A stretch of 11,233 nucleotides of DNA, from NCBI GenBank assembly GCA_001940725.1, contig MDVR01000099.1, forward strand, positions 1 through 11,233, given 5' to 3'. The notes under the pieces are model-generated. The model was not told the DNA's origin and ran no database searches. It was given only the letters and a program-made list of their open reading frames with translations. The stretch comes from Candidatus Heimdallarchaeota archaeon LC_2. GTDB taxonomy: Archaea > Asgardarchaeota > Heimdallarchaeia > Heimdallarchaeales > Kariarchaeaceae. Each line of letters begins with the position of its first letter. Positions within the stretch are counted from its first letter, which is position 1. The position numbers and the translations under genes were made by a program. Shown here piece by piece: positions 1-7,930 of this stretch.

Positions 1-1
1 A

Positions 2-3000
2 ACCAAATTATTAATTGCAGGAATAAATAGAAGCTCAATTTTACAATCAGAAGATGAAAGAGGAGTTCCTCTAAAAGATATCAATGTATTCAGTAGATCA
101 GATTTAAGGTCCGTTGCAAAATCAGGTATATTTGAAATGAATGAGATTGATACTCTTCAAGAATTGCTGTATCAGGTTAGTACAGATATATTTCAGGGTG
201 AAGATTATGTTCTGCAACAGGTAGTCGATCTACAGGCAATTTGCAAGATACCAATTGCCAAAATAGGGGACATTAATAGTGATGAAGTCGAATTATTGAA
301 CTCACAAGGAATTATTACCATAGCAGATACTTTACTAATTAGTTTTGATGATTTACCGACAAATGATCAGAGAGTTTACGAAGCTTTGAATTATGTTACC
401 TCGTCTATCATGGATTTGAGTCCATTTGTTGCAATGGCAAAACTCCCTGCACATGTTGTGCAAGAAGAGGAAGATACAAGAGTATTAATTAATGTCTGGT
501 TACACGACAGTGATGAGCTTGATGAGAGATCAATCCGAAATATTCGATCACTCCTATCTATGCCGATTAAATTAACAAGCTATTATAAAATGTATGCAGG
601 GTTAAAAACAGATATCGAAACAAAAACATTCGCCGATATACTGCTAGAATATGTCCCTGAAGATCATCCTAATACATTATTAACAAATGAACTTAAAAAA
701 CAAGGGTCTATCATAAAGCTTCTCAGAGAAGGTTCCACGCCAATTACATTATTGGCTCTTGATGCTCAAGCGTTTCGATCACTTATGGAAAGTGGTCTCA
801 CCTCAGTCGAGAAGGTAATATTAGTTGATGACAAAAGACTTGCATTGATTTCAGGACTAACTCAAAAGTATTGGAAGAATTTAAAGGAAGTCTTTGATCC
901 TGAAATTTTCCTAGCGCAATTGGAAAATATGGGATTAAGTCTAGAAATCCTTAATTTAGAGTCGAAAGAATTATTAGAATTGAAAGAACATGGAATTGGA
1001 TATCTTGACCAAACAAGTGTTTACATGCAACCCTCGGGTGTAATTTTAAAAATTCACAAATTTATTTTTAGCTCAAGCTTATTCTTAGTTGGAACTCCTG
1101 GAGAAAAGGAGATTGCAGAAAATTTAGGTGCAAGAAATCTAATTGAATCTATGCTCGTGATGAGAAATCAAGGTGTCAGTAGTGAATTATTGGTTGAAAT
1201 GATTTCAATTGCCTGGAAAGCTTATAATCAAAATATTATCGAGTTACCTAAACCAATACAAGAATCATGTGAATCCATTAAGATTTACTCTGTCCAAGAT
1301 TTAGTTAGTTATGTCGTACACAATCCCAAATCAAATAAAAAATGGGTTGACGCCACAACAACCTATCTCAAGTCACCATTATTACTTCCATTATCTGCAG
1401 ATGAATTGACAGATTTAATCTCAGTCAACAGATGCTCTACAATTATTGAAGCATTAACAACTCCTATGACATTAGGAAAAATTTCCCAAATAAGAGAAGA
1501 AATTAAGAAAACTGGTAGTATACAGATTGATGAAAAACTTGAGTTCAATAATAAAATTATTAGTAAACTCTCTAAAGCACATTATAATAGAATTTCAAAA
1601 TTTGACATTTCACTTCAAGATATAATTTCTTCACCAAGAACTTTAAATGAATTCAAGGGAATTAGTCAAAAATATTTAAATGAATTACGTGCCGTCTTAA
1701 AAATTCCAATGAGCAGGTTATTTAATGAAAATATTATCTTACCAACTTCTAGAAAAGAATTTGATAAAATAATGAGATTAGATGACTTGATTGTATATTA
1801 CCCTTCTATTTCAAAAGAAAATTCTGAACTTGGAAATATAATTCGAAGATGGATAGAATCAGACCATCTCAAAATTATTAGGGATCAGGAAATACCCAAA
1901 GAAGCTCAATTAGCCGCAGAAACCGCATTAAATATCCCAATTAATGGGTTCCATGAACTATGGACAGCCACTTGGCAAGGAGCCACTTCATTTCGAAAGA
2001 TTGATTCTAAACCAGCTCAATACATCAAGGAAATTATAAGCAATTCAGCAAAATCTATTCTAAGTTTAGAACAATTGAAACCATCAGAATACTGGGGTTT
2101 ATACAAGAACGGGATCTATACACTTTCTGATATCATTTTAACATCTGAAAAGAAAATTACGAGTGATCCAAATTTTACTAAGAAACGGGTTGCAGAAATT
2201 CGCGAGGCAACAATTAAAGCAATCATCGAGGGAATTAAAGATCCGAGTAAAAATTTAAGAGATATTTCTGATATTTTTGGCATCGATAAATTTACTCAAT
2301 CTGAAAAGAGTATCATTGCCTTTAGAGCCCCACATCCCCACCCAATACTTCCAAAGATCGAAATCGATAAGAACTTGAAAGAATTTATATTAAGTCCAAT
2401 TGCTAATACTGATATTGCTAATGAATTGAAATTTGAAAGCCTAAAAGTGATCTTAAAATCAGGAGTATATACAGTACTCGATTTATTGAATTATCCCGAG
2501 AAATTACCCCAACCTAAATCCATTTCGACTTTTGATAGACGGTTAGGATTAATAAAAAAATCAACGAAATCAGTTGTAAAACCCTTACATCTGGATAGAT
2601 TCAAATTTCCTTCGGAAATAATTAATCAGTTTGATCACAGAAATGATCTTAATCTGTTTGTAAGTTTCATGCTTCAGGGAAGCAATGGGAGTTTAGCATT
2701 ATTAGAATACCCATTATCCTATACTTCATTAGATTCGGACAAAATTAATGCTCTAAACAGAAGTGGTATTAAATCTACCTTTGATTTATTTATAGCCCCA
2801 GTAAATAGTATTTCTAGTATAATTAATGATACGAACGATTCTATCATCAAACTTCTGGAAGCGTTGGATTTCAATTCTCTTAAAGAAACAGTATCAGAGA
2901 TGCCCTTACAAATCAGTGCGATTGAAACTGTCTCAAAAGCAGGCTTATCTCATCTAACCAAACAGAATTTATTCTCTTTATTAGATGTAGGAAAAATTGC

Positions 3001-5509
3001 ACCTCGAGGACTTAATCGTAATGATGAAATTCAGATCACAACTTATCTTCAAATCTTGAATTCTGATTTATCATTACTTTTTAGTTCGGGTATATTTTCA
3101 CTTTCAGAATACTACCAACTCAAAAAAGAATTTTCGATTTTGACAGTACGTGAGGCTTTTCTGCAAAGAAATCAGTTAAACTCAGATCAAAAGAAATTAT
3201 TAGGAAATTTCACTCCTAACCAGTTATTGCAGTATATGGAAATATCTAGCAAGTTCTCTCAACTTGAAATATTAAGTCTAAATGATGAACGAATATTGAT
3301 TAAAAACGGTATTTATACCTTTTTAGATCTTTTGAAAACTACGCGACAAGAGCTTTTAGGATTAAAGATAGCTGAGAACAAGGTTATAGAATTGGGCCAA
3401 ATTTTAACTGTTGGTTGGAGAAGCATTGATGACTTATCCAAAGAATTAACTGATTATTTAGATAATCTTGATATAAATTCTGTTGCAGAAGTATTGAGTA
3501 TTAATTTACCTTCTGAAATGAATTTACCTGAGAAAATATCAGTTACAAAACCAATTGAACTAAGAGTATTTTATCATGAGGGAATAACCCCTAAAGTGCT
3601 CATTGATAACAATATTCTCACTTTAGATGATGTATTAAAAACAAACAAAGCTCTGAAATTATATGCTGATCAAAATGAAAAGTTCCTCTCTCTATTAAAA
3701 TTCCTGCATCAATCTATAAAATCAATATCCAATATTCCGAATAAGTGGGTGGTCAAACTAGAAAATGAAAAAATTTACAGGATTTGGCAATATTTAATTA
3801 CTGATTCAGGAAGTTTAGCCTCAATTTGTTCCTCATCTTCAAAAGCGCAGGATGATGTAAAGATTGGAATTACTTTTGAAAATATCAAAATTCGAGATAA
3901 ATTGACTTACAAGGTTGTTATCGAGAATGACGAGAAAATATTATTCAACAATGGTTTTATTTCAGCCTCTGAATTAGTTCAGGATGGATTATTAACAAAA
4001 TATATTGCAAAAAATAAAGCAACAGAAAAAATTATTGCCAATTATATTAAAGCTGCTGAATTAGAGATATGGAAAATCAGTAGCTTTTGGGATCTAGATA
4101 AAGTAAATCGCTGGAGGATAGCAAGAAAGTACACTACAATAAGAGAATTACTTCAGGATGAAATTAAACTGGGTTCCAAAATATTGAATGACGCTGTGGC
4201 ACTTAATTTTATCGAAGAAAAATCTGTAAATAAATGGATTACAGATACGTCTCTTAAAAACCTGAGTGTTCATAATTTTGCATTTAATTATTATAGGGGA
4301 AGTATTAACTCTGATACTCAAGGTTTAGCTGTTTTATTATCACCGTTAGATGTAATTCCGTCCGTAAAACCATCTCATATTATTCAGGGATACAAACACG
4401 AAATAACTACTGTGTTGGATGTTTTATTAATTACTGAGGAAGCAAAAGCAAAGAACAAAATTGGAATAACCTCTTCAGAATTTGAAAATATAATAAACGA
4501 ATTTAATTCAATAGAACTACCGGAAACTCAAATACCTAAGTTGGGGATTGTAAGCACTTCAATAGTAAATTCACTTGTTGAAGCGGGATTCTTTTCATGG
4601 TCTCAAATTCTTGGTAAGTTCAATGAAGAGGAATTATATGGTATAAAGGGTATTACTTTAAAAACAGTAGAATCCATAAAAGAGACCACAGACATCTCAA
4701 TTACTAGATATTTAGAACTTAGAGCTCTGGGATTAAATACAATTCAGAAATTAGTTAAGTCTGGAATCACAACAATATTTGATTTAATATTAATCGGTTC
4801 TAAACTTAAGAAAATGCTTGGTACAAAGACTGAATCCATATTGACTAATTTGACAAAAAGTAATTTAAATAAGAGTCTAAAACATGCTGAACCGAAATTA
4901 TCATTATCGAGACAAATCAAAGTAGGTGATCTTCAGGTATATCAAGAAGCTGGAGTTAAAACACCAGTTGATATAATTTCAGGAATTTGTAAAGTAAGTA
5001 AAAATAGGGATATACAAGAAGGGATAAATGATTGGTTAAATTTAGGAAAAATAGAAATTAAAGAATTAAAAGCTAACGAGGTTATTATTGGTAAACTAAT
5101 TCAATCTGGTTATAAAAATTTAGGTGAATTAATCGTTACTCCTAATTTTAGTCTGAAAAAGGCTGGATTAAGTTATAAGGAAATTGATGAATTTAGATCT
5201 ACATTATTTTTACCTTCTAAGAGGCCATCTATTCCTTCAACTCAAAAAATATCTCCTAAAGCTTCAAAACCAAAGACTATTAAAAAATCCAGTAAGAAAA
5301 AAGCAGTAAAGAAAACTAGTAAAAAGAAAACAGCTAAGAAAACTGGTAAAAGGAAAACAACTAAAAAAACTAGTAAAAGGAAAACAGCTAAGAAAACTAG
5401 TAAAAGGAAAACAACTAAAAAAGCTAGTAAAAGGAAAACAACTAAAAAAGCTAGTAAAAAGAAAACTAGCAAGAAGAAAAAGAGTACCAAAAAGAGTACT
5501 AAAAAATAA
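2..5509 (+). CDS. Giant helix-hairpin-helix-like repeat protein with histone H1-like basic tail (5' end outside window)
   Basis: The frame is open from position 2, so the ATG at 137 is probably internal: it has no Shine-Dalgarno site, and the residues before it (LRSVAKSGIF) already fit the repeat pattern. At least 1835 residues are visible. Much of the protein consists of degenerate units of the form L-x3-G-[IVF]-x-[ST]-x2-[DE]-[LI]-[LI], often followed by a second helix pair. Examples lie near 782-825 (LMESGLTSVEKVIL), 2098-2150 (YKNGIYTLSDIIL), 2449-2505, 2752-2800, 3295-3405 (IKNGIYTFLDLL), 3940-4047, 4573-4683 (VEAGFFSWSQIL, then ELYGIKGITLKTVESI), 4750-4853 and 5095-5196. Spacing is roughly 50-115 residues. 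The pattern resembles non-sequence-specific DNA-binding HhH/DUF4332-type domains, as in the HhH array of topoisomerase V. The last ~95 residues are extremely Lys-rich and lack acidic residues. No GHKL ATPase or other catalytic motif, signal peptide or membrane segment was seen. Inferred role: DNA-binding scaffold co-translated with top6A 13 bases downstream. The exact family is not recognised. Confidence 0.8.
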   Translation, partial: TKLLIAGINRSSILQSEDERGVPLKDINVFSRSDLRSVAKSGIFEMNEIDTLQELLYQVSTDIFQGEDYVLQQVVDLQAICKIPIAKIGDINSDEVELLNSQGIITIADTLLISFDDLPTNDQRVYEALNYVTSSIMDLSPFVAMAKLPAHVVQEEEDTRVLINVWLHDSDELDERSIRNIRSLLSMPIKLTSYYKMYAGLKTDIETKTFADILLEYVPEDHPNTLLTNELKKQGSIIKLLREGSTPITLLALDAQAFRSLMESGLTSVEKVILVDDKRLALISGLTQKYWKNLKEVFDPEIFLAQLENMGLSLEILNLESKELLELKEHGIGYLDQTSVYMQPSGVILKIHKFIFSSSLFLVGTPGEKEIAENLGARNLIESMLVMRNQGVSSELLVEMISIAWKAYNQNIIELPKPIQESCESIKIYSVQDLVSYVVHNPKSNKKWVDATTTYLKSPLLLPLSADELTDLISVNRCSTIIEALTTPMTLGKISQIREEIKKTGSIQIDEKLEFNNKIISKLSKAHYNRISKFDISLQDIISSPRTLNEFKGISQKYLNELRAVLKIPMSRLFNENIILPTSRKEFDKIMRLDDLIVYYPSISKENSELGNIIRRWIESDHLKIIRDQEIPKEAQLAAETALNIPINGFHELWTATWQGATSFRKIDSKPAQYIKEIISNSAKSILSLEQLKPSEYWGLYKNGIYTLSDIILTSEKKITSDPNFTKKRVAEIREATIKAIIEGIKDPSKNLRDISDIFGIDKFTQSEKSIIAFRAPHPHPILPKIEIDKNLKEFILSPIANTDIANELKFESLKVILKSGVYTVLDLLNYPEKLPQPKSISTFDRRLGLIKKSTKSVVKPLHLDRFKFPSEIINQFDHRNDLNLFVSFMLQGSNGSLALLEYPLSYTSLDSDKINALNRSGIKSTFDLFIAPVNSISSIINDTNDSIIKLLEALDFNSLKETVSEMPLQISAIETVSKAGLSHLTKQNLFSLLDVGKIAPRGLNRNDEIQITTYLQILNSDLSLLFSSGIFSLSEYYQLKKEFSILTVREAFLQRNQLNSDQKKLLGNFTPNQLLQYMEISSKFSQLEILSLNDERILIKNGIYTFLDLLKTTRQELLGLKIAENKVIELGQILTVGWRSIDDLSKELTDYLDNLDINSVAEVLSINLPSEMNLPEKISVTKPIELRVFYHEGITPKVLIDNNILTLDDVLKTNKALKLYADQNEKFLSLLKFLHQSIKSISNIPNKWVVKLENEKIYRIWQYLITDSGSLASICSSSSKAQDDVKIGITFENIKIRDKLTYKVVIENDEKILFNNGFISASELVQDGLLTKYIAKNKATEKIIANYIKAAELEIWKISSFWDLDKVNRWRIARKYTTIRELLQDEIKLGSKILNDAVALNFIEEKSVNKWITDTSLKNLSVHNFAFNYYRGSINSDTQGLAVLLSPLDVIPSVKPSHIIQGYKHEITTVLDVLLITEEAKAKNKIGITSSEFENIINEFNSIELPETQIPKLGIVSTSIVNSLVEAGFFSWSQILGKFNEEELYGIKGITLKTVESIKETTDISITRYLELRALGLNTIQKLVKSGITTIFDLILIGSKLKKMLGTKTESILTNLTKSNLNKSLKHAEPKLSLSRQIKVGDLQVYQEAGVKTPVDIISGICKVSKNRDIQEGINDWLNLGKIEIKELKANEVIIGKLIQSGYKNLGELIVTPNFSLKKAGLSYKEIDEFRSTLFLPSKRPSIPSTQKISPKASKPKTIKKSSKKKAVKKTSKKKTAKKTGKRKTTKKTSKRKTAKKTSKRKTTKKASKRKTTKKASKKKTSKKKKSTKKSTKK
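5309..5470 (+). repeat. Six tandem 27-base units coding for an H1-like Lys/Thr/Ser tail
   Basis: Six in-frame 27-base units encode a nine-residue repeat close to KKTSKRKTT (variants KKTSKKKTA, KKTGKRKTT, KKASKRKTT, KKASKKKTS). They are flanked by irregular Lys-rich sequence from about 5230 to the stop at 5507. The DNA units are nearly identical, including the synonymous AAA/AAG choices. This implies recent expansion by slippage or unequal recombination rather than old convergent composition. Such tails are typical of linker histone H1 C-termini and bacterial H1-like proteins (Hc2 type). They bind the DNA backbone through Lys, and Ser/Thr are potential modification sites. The antisense strand reads as a Leu/Phe-rich open frame only because Lys codons reverse to Phe/Leu codons. 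Confidence 0.9.
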
Positions 5510-5511
5510 AT

Positions 5512-5517
5512 GAGGTG
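5512..5517 (+). promoter_or_regulatory. Shine-Dalgarno site of top6A
   Basis: GAGGTG lies five bases before the ATG at 5523 and starts only three bases after the stop codon of the upstream gene. It fixes the start of the topoisomerase reading frame, so the ubiquitin-like N-terminal domain is part of the normal product. It also supports co-translation from a shared mRNA, since no TATA-like box fits the 13-base gap. Confidence 0.85.
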
Positions 5518-5522
5518 CGATT

Positions 5523-6932
5523 ATGGTAGTGAAACAATTTTTATGTAGTAATTCAATGAAAATCCCATCAGTTCTAAAAACACTTGAAGTTGATACATCA
5601 GAAAGTATTCAAGAGATTAAAAAACAACTGAAGGATGAATTTGAAATCCCAAATTTAAAATTCTTATTGTTCTTAAAAAGTAATAAAAAATGGTACAAAT
5701 TAGAAAATACCAAACAGTTGTTAGATGATTTTCCTATTGATGGTAGAGGTTTACAACTTGATATCAAAAGATTCGTTTCATTAGAAAAGATTGTGAAGTT
5801 ACAAGAGAGTTTGAAAATAACTAGCGTATCTAGTTTTCCTTACGGAATTTTGCAAGTAGAGAACACCCCTTCAGATCAAACCAGAAAAATTCTGGTTGAA
5901 GCAGCACAAGAATTTATTGATGATGCCCTAAGAGATCCAAGTAATGTATCTTTCTCAATCCCAAGTAGATCCGGAGATAATATTGGTTTTGATGAGGAAT
6001 CAGAATTAGTTTTACTTGGTAAACAAAGGACAGAACGTCAGTTTCGGAATTTATCTTCTGTTAAATCAGTACAACAATTATCTACATTAATGCGTATACT
6101 TCATGAAGTTCTATTGAGGGATATCCATTCAACCAAAAGAGATCTATTTTATCAAGATGTCAACATTTTTGAAGCTCAAACAACAAGTGATAACTTAATT
6201 GAGGACTTAGGTGCTCTTTTGGGAGTTTCACGAAGTTCTCTGAATGTAACTGCTTCATCTAAAGGCGTAGTTGTTGGTCACATAGACTTTACTGAGAAAG
6301 GAGATTTTATCGATTGTAGAAAAATGGGTAGTGGAAAATCAATTACCCCTAATATTGATGATATTGAGAAACTTCAAAGTGATGCAGAATTTGTTCTTGT
6401 TGTGGAAAAAGATGCAATATTCAATAGATTAGCGGAAGATCAATTTTACGATTATGTTCCTTCGATTATCATTACTGCGAAAGGGCAACCTGATATGGCA
6501 ACAAGAATGTTCTTGAAGAAAATAGATGATGAATTGAAAATCCCCATCCTTGCAATTATGGATGCGGATGTATATGGGTTTGAAATTTTACGTGTATACT
6601 CTGTTGGATCTAAAGCATTGAGTTTCGAATCCTCAAATTTAGCTGTACCAAATATTAAATGGCTTGGACTATTACCAACAGATCTTGATGAGAGTTCAGG
6701 ATTTGGTATACCAAGATCAGTGTTACTTGATGCGAAGAAAAATGATGAGGACAGATTAAAATTATTACTTGAAGAGGAATTTGTTAAACGTAAACCTGCT
6801 TGGCGAGATCAAATCCAAAAGCTGATTGATTTAAAGAAAAAAGCAGAAATACAGGCATTAAACGCCCAAGATCCCCAATATATTACAAACCACTATCTAC
6901 CAATGAAACTTGAGAGCGGAGATTTCATTTAA
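5523..6932 (+). CDS. top6A: DNA topoisomerase VI subunit A (Spo11-like) with N-terminal ubiquitin-like domain
   Basis: This is the catalytic subunit of the type IIB topoisomerase, which cuts both DNA strands through a tyrosyl-DNA link and relaxes supercoils and decatenates together with ATP-binding Top6B. The 5Y-CAP (winged-helix) region contains STKRDLFYQDVNIF; Tyr210, the second aromatic of the family's [YF]Y pair, is the predicted nucleophile. The Toprim domain shows FVLVVEKDA with Glu295 and IMDADVYGFEI with Asp347/Asp349 as Mg2+ ligands. The family's usual DxDPxG has Val in place of Pro. The C-terminal region is complete. At 469 residues it is about 80-100 longer than typical archaeal Top6A (about 360-390). 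The excess is residues 1-85, which match ubiquitin in pattern: LEVDTSESIQEIKKQL is followed by an IP turn (42-43), two predicted strands, then a short DFPI loop and a final strand LQLDIKRFV. There is no diglycine end, so it is a fused domain rather than a conjugated modifier. It is probably the last gene of its operon. No Top6B gene is visible in the window. Confidence 0.96.
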   Translation: MVVKQFLCSNSMKIPSVLKTLEVDTSESIQEIKKQLKDEFEIPNLKFLLFLKSNKKWYKLENTKQLLDDFPIDGRGLQLDIKRFVSLEKIVKLQESLKITSVSSFPYGILQVENTPSDQTRKILVEAAQEFIDDALRDPSNVSFSIPSRSGDNIGFDEESELVLLGKQRTERQFRNLSSVKSVQQLSTLMRILHEVLLRDIHSTKRDLFYQDVNIFEAQTTSDNLIEDLGALLGVSRSSLNVTASSKGVVVGHIDFTEKGDFIDCRKMGSGKSITPNIDDIEKLQSDAEFVLVVEKDAIFNRLAEDQFYDYVPSIIITAKGQPDMATRMFLKKIDDELKIPILAIMDADVYGFEILRVYSVGSKALSFESSNLAVPNIKWLGLLPTDLDESSGFGIPRSVLLDAKKNDEDRLKLLLEEEFVKRKPAWRDQIQKLIDLKKKAEIQALNAQDPQYITNHYLPMKLESGDFI

Positions 6933-6950
6933 ATTTGTAGAATCTATCTG

Positions 6951-6964
6951 AAAAATGTTTTTTT
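6951..6964 (+). terminator. T-run, probable archaeal transcription terminator after top6A
   Basis: A run of seven T residues (6958-6964), preceded by an A-rich stretch, lies about 25 bases after the top6A stop. Archaeal RNA polymerase terminates at T-runs on the non-template strand without needing a hairpin, and no strong hairpin is seen here. The next gene has its own putative promoter, which fits an operon end at this place. Confidence 0.5.
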
Positions 6965-7089
6965 GGCAAATCCACCAAAAGACCCAACATTCAACCAGTA
7001 ATTAATTCAATCGTTTCAATCCTAAATTTATCTGATATTTAGTTTTATGTATATTTGGAATAGTTTAACAAAATCATTAAGTAATATGA

Positions 7090-7097
7090 TTTAAAAG
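7090..7097 (+). promoter_or_regulatory. Possible TATA box of the zinc-ribbon gene
   Basis: TTTAAAAG is centred about 22 bases before the ATG at 7115 and 28 before the in-frame ATG at 7121. A transcript would therefore start at or very near the start codon, giving a leaderless or nearly leaderless mRNA. The region is very AT-rich and another TATA-like stretch lies near 7043-7056, so the assignment is tentative. Confidence 0.4.
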
Positions 7098-7114
7098 ACA
7101 ACAGTGAAAGTAAT

Positions 7115-7711
7115 ATGACAATGATACAATTAGAGAGTGAAAATCACAAGGAATTAGCTGAAAGAATTGTAACAAGATTGACTGGACAAGCTCAACCCGA
7201 AACAAACCATGTCTTGAAATCTTTGTTTCCAGGAGCTTCAACTATGAGGCTCAAAGCAGTATCTGAAGATTTCTCATCAAGCAGGTCTCATGTGAAAGGA
7301 GACTTTTTGGATTTAATCAAAACTACGGATGTAGACTATAAAGTATTTCGAGCTTTGTCTAGTGCCGATGTTGATCCATTATTATTGATGTCTCGAAAAT
7401 CAAATGATCCTACTAAATTTGTGGTAACCATTACATGTAATAGAACTCCATACAAGGAAATATTTGATGAATGTAGGGATATAACGTGCGAAAGTTGCAT
7501 AGAAGGCAGAATTGTAAAATTTGATACAAAAAATACATATTCAACTAAACCATGGGAATTAAAAATTGATAAAGTAGAACAAAGAAGACTTGATATTTGT
7601 AAAAATTGTGGTGAAATCTTGTCCATGGGTAGTAAATTGAATATGCAAAATGAACGTTTACTCTATACATGTAGTAGATGTGGACACAAAGGCTGGACCT
7701 CTGCAAAATAA
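7115..7711 (+). CDS. Uncharacterised protein with C-terminal zinc ribbon
   Basis: This 198-residue soluble protein is not one I recognise. The C-terminus has a zinc ribbon with ICKNCGE (Cys162, Cys165) and YTCSRCGHKGW (Cys186, Cys189), giving CxxC-20-CxxC. This arrangement is common in archaeal transcription and translation factors and in RNA polymerase-associated proteins. Four further cysteines (108, 120, 125, 128; the last two as CESC) may form a second zinc site in the middle. The first ~100 residues lack cysteines and look helical and polar, with no known motif. There is no signal peptide or membrane segment. The start is ATG at 7115, with ATG at 7121 two codons later as an alternative; GTGAAAG at 7104-7110 is only a weak Shine-Dalgarno site. 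The gene appears to stand alone, with AT-rich gaps of 182 and 219 bases on either side. A nucleic-acid-binding or regulatory role is plausible from the ribbon alone, but no specific function can be assigned. Confidence 0.85.
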   Translation: MTMIQLESENHKELAERIVTRLTGQAQPETNHVLKSLFPGASTMRLKAVSEDFSSSRSHVKGDFLDLIKTTDVDYKVFRALSSADVDPLLLMSRKSNDPTKFVVTITCNRTPYKEIFDECRDITCESCIEGRIVKFDTKNTYSTKPWELKIDKVEQRRLDICKNCGEILSMGSKLNMQNERLLYTCSRCGHKGWTSAK

Positions 7712-7721
7712 TTTATTGAAT

Positions 7722-7743
7722 TTAATTAATTAATTAATTAATT
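7722..7743. repeat. (TTAA)5 simple repeat
   Basis: Five perfect TTAA units plus TT lie just downstream of the zinc-ribbon gene stop. The run is self-complementary at every register. It may be a slippage product in AT-rich spacer DNA; no function is evident. Confidence 0.9.
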
Positions 7744-7891
7744 TATATTTACGTTATATGAAAATTTCAATTTATTGATTAATTCATCAAGAGAAAACAA
7801 AAATCATATTTTTAATTATTATCCCGTAAAGGATTTTAGAAAGATTTCAACGATTAGCAAACAATAGTTGCAAGGTAATTTAAACACACTA

Positions 7892-7898
7892 TTATATA
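7892..7898 (+). promoter_or_regulatory. TATA box of the HerA-like ATPase gene
   Basis: TTATATA, preceded by an A-rich stretch, is centred at about 7895. That predicts a transcript start near 7920, about ten bases before the ATG at 7931. It lies downstream of the TTG at 7868 and overlaps the region of the ATG at 7904, so it argues against both as start codons. Confidence 0.6.
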
Positions 7899-7918
7899 AG
7901 AAAATGATCAAAAAAAAT

Positions 7919-7922
7919 GGAG
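7919..7922 (+). promoter_or_regulatory. Shine-Dalgarno site selecting the ATG at 7931
   Basis: GGAG lies eight bases before ATG 7931. The other in-frame candidates, TTG 7868 and ATG 7904, have no comparable site. With the TATA-like box at 7892 this decides the start, although the predicted transcript start is so close that the leader would be very short. Confidence 0.6.
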
Positions 7923-7930
7923 ATATTTTC

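Noticed and set aside
137..139. ATG at 137 as the start of the giant gene
   Set aside because: The frame is open back to position 2, the upstream residues fit the repeat pattern, and there is no Shine-Dalgarno or TATA-like element at a suitable distance.
5242..5490. Minus-strand Leu/Phe-rich open frame that would look like a membrane protein
   Set aside because: It is the antisense of the Lys-rich tail; AAA/AAG codons reverse to TTT/CTT. There is no promoter or ribosome site.
5523..5780. The ubiquitin-like region as a conjugatable modifier that is processed off
   Set aside because: There is no diglycine at the domain end (it runs LQLDIKRFV into the Top6A core), so a fixed fusion is the simpler reading.
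7006..7021. Two TTCAATC copies nine bases apart, resembling part of a CRISPR repeat
   Set aside because: There are only two very short copies, with no repeat-spacer periodicity and no cas genes.
7868..7930. TTG 7868 or ATG 7904 as start of the HerA-like gene
   Set aside because: A TATA-like box at 7892-7898 places transcript initiation near 7920, and GGAG at 7919 serves ATG 7931.
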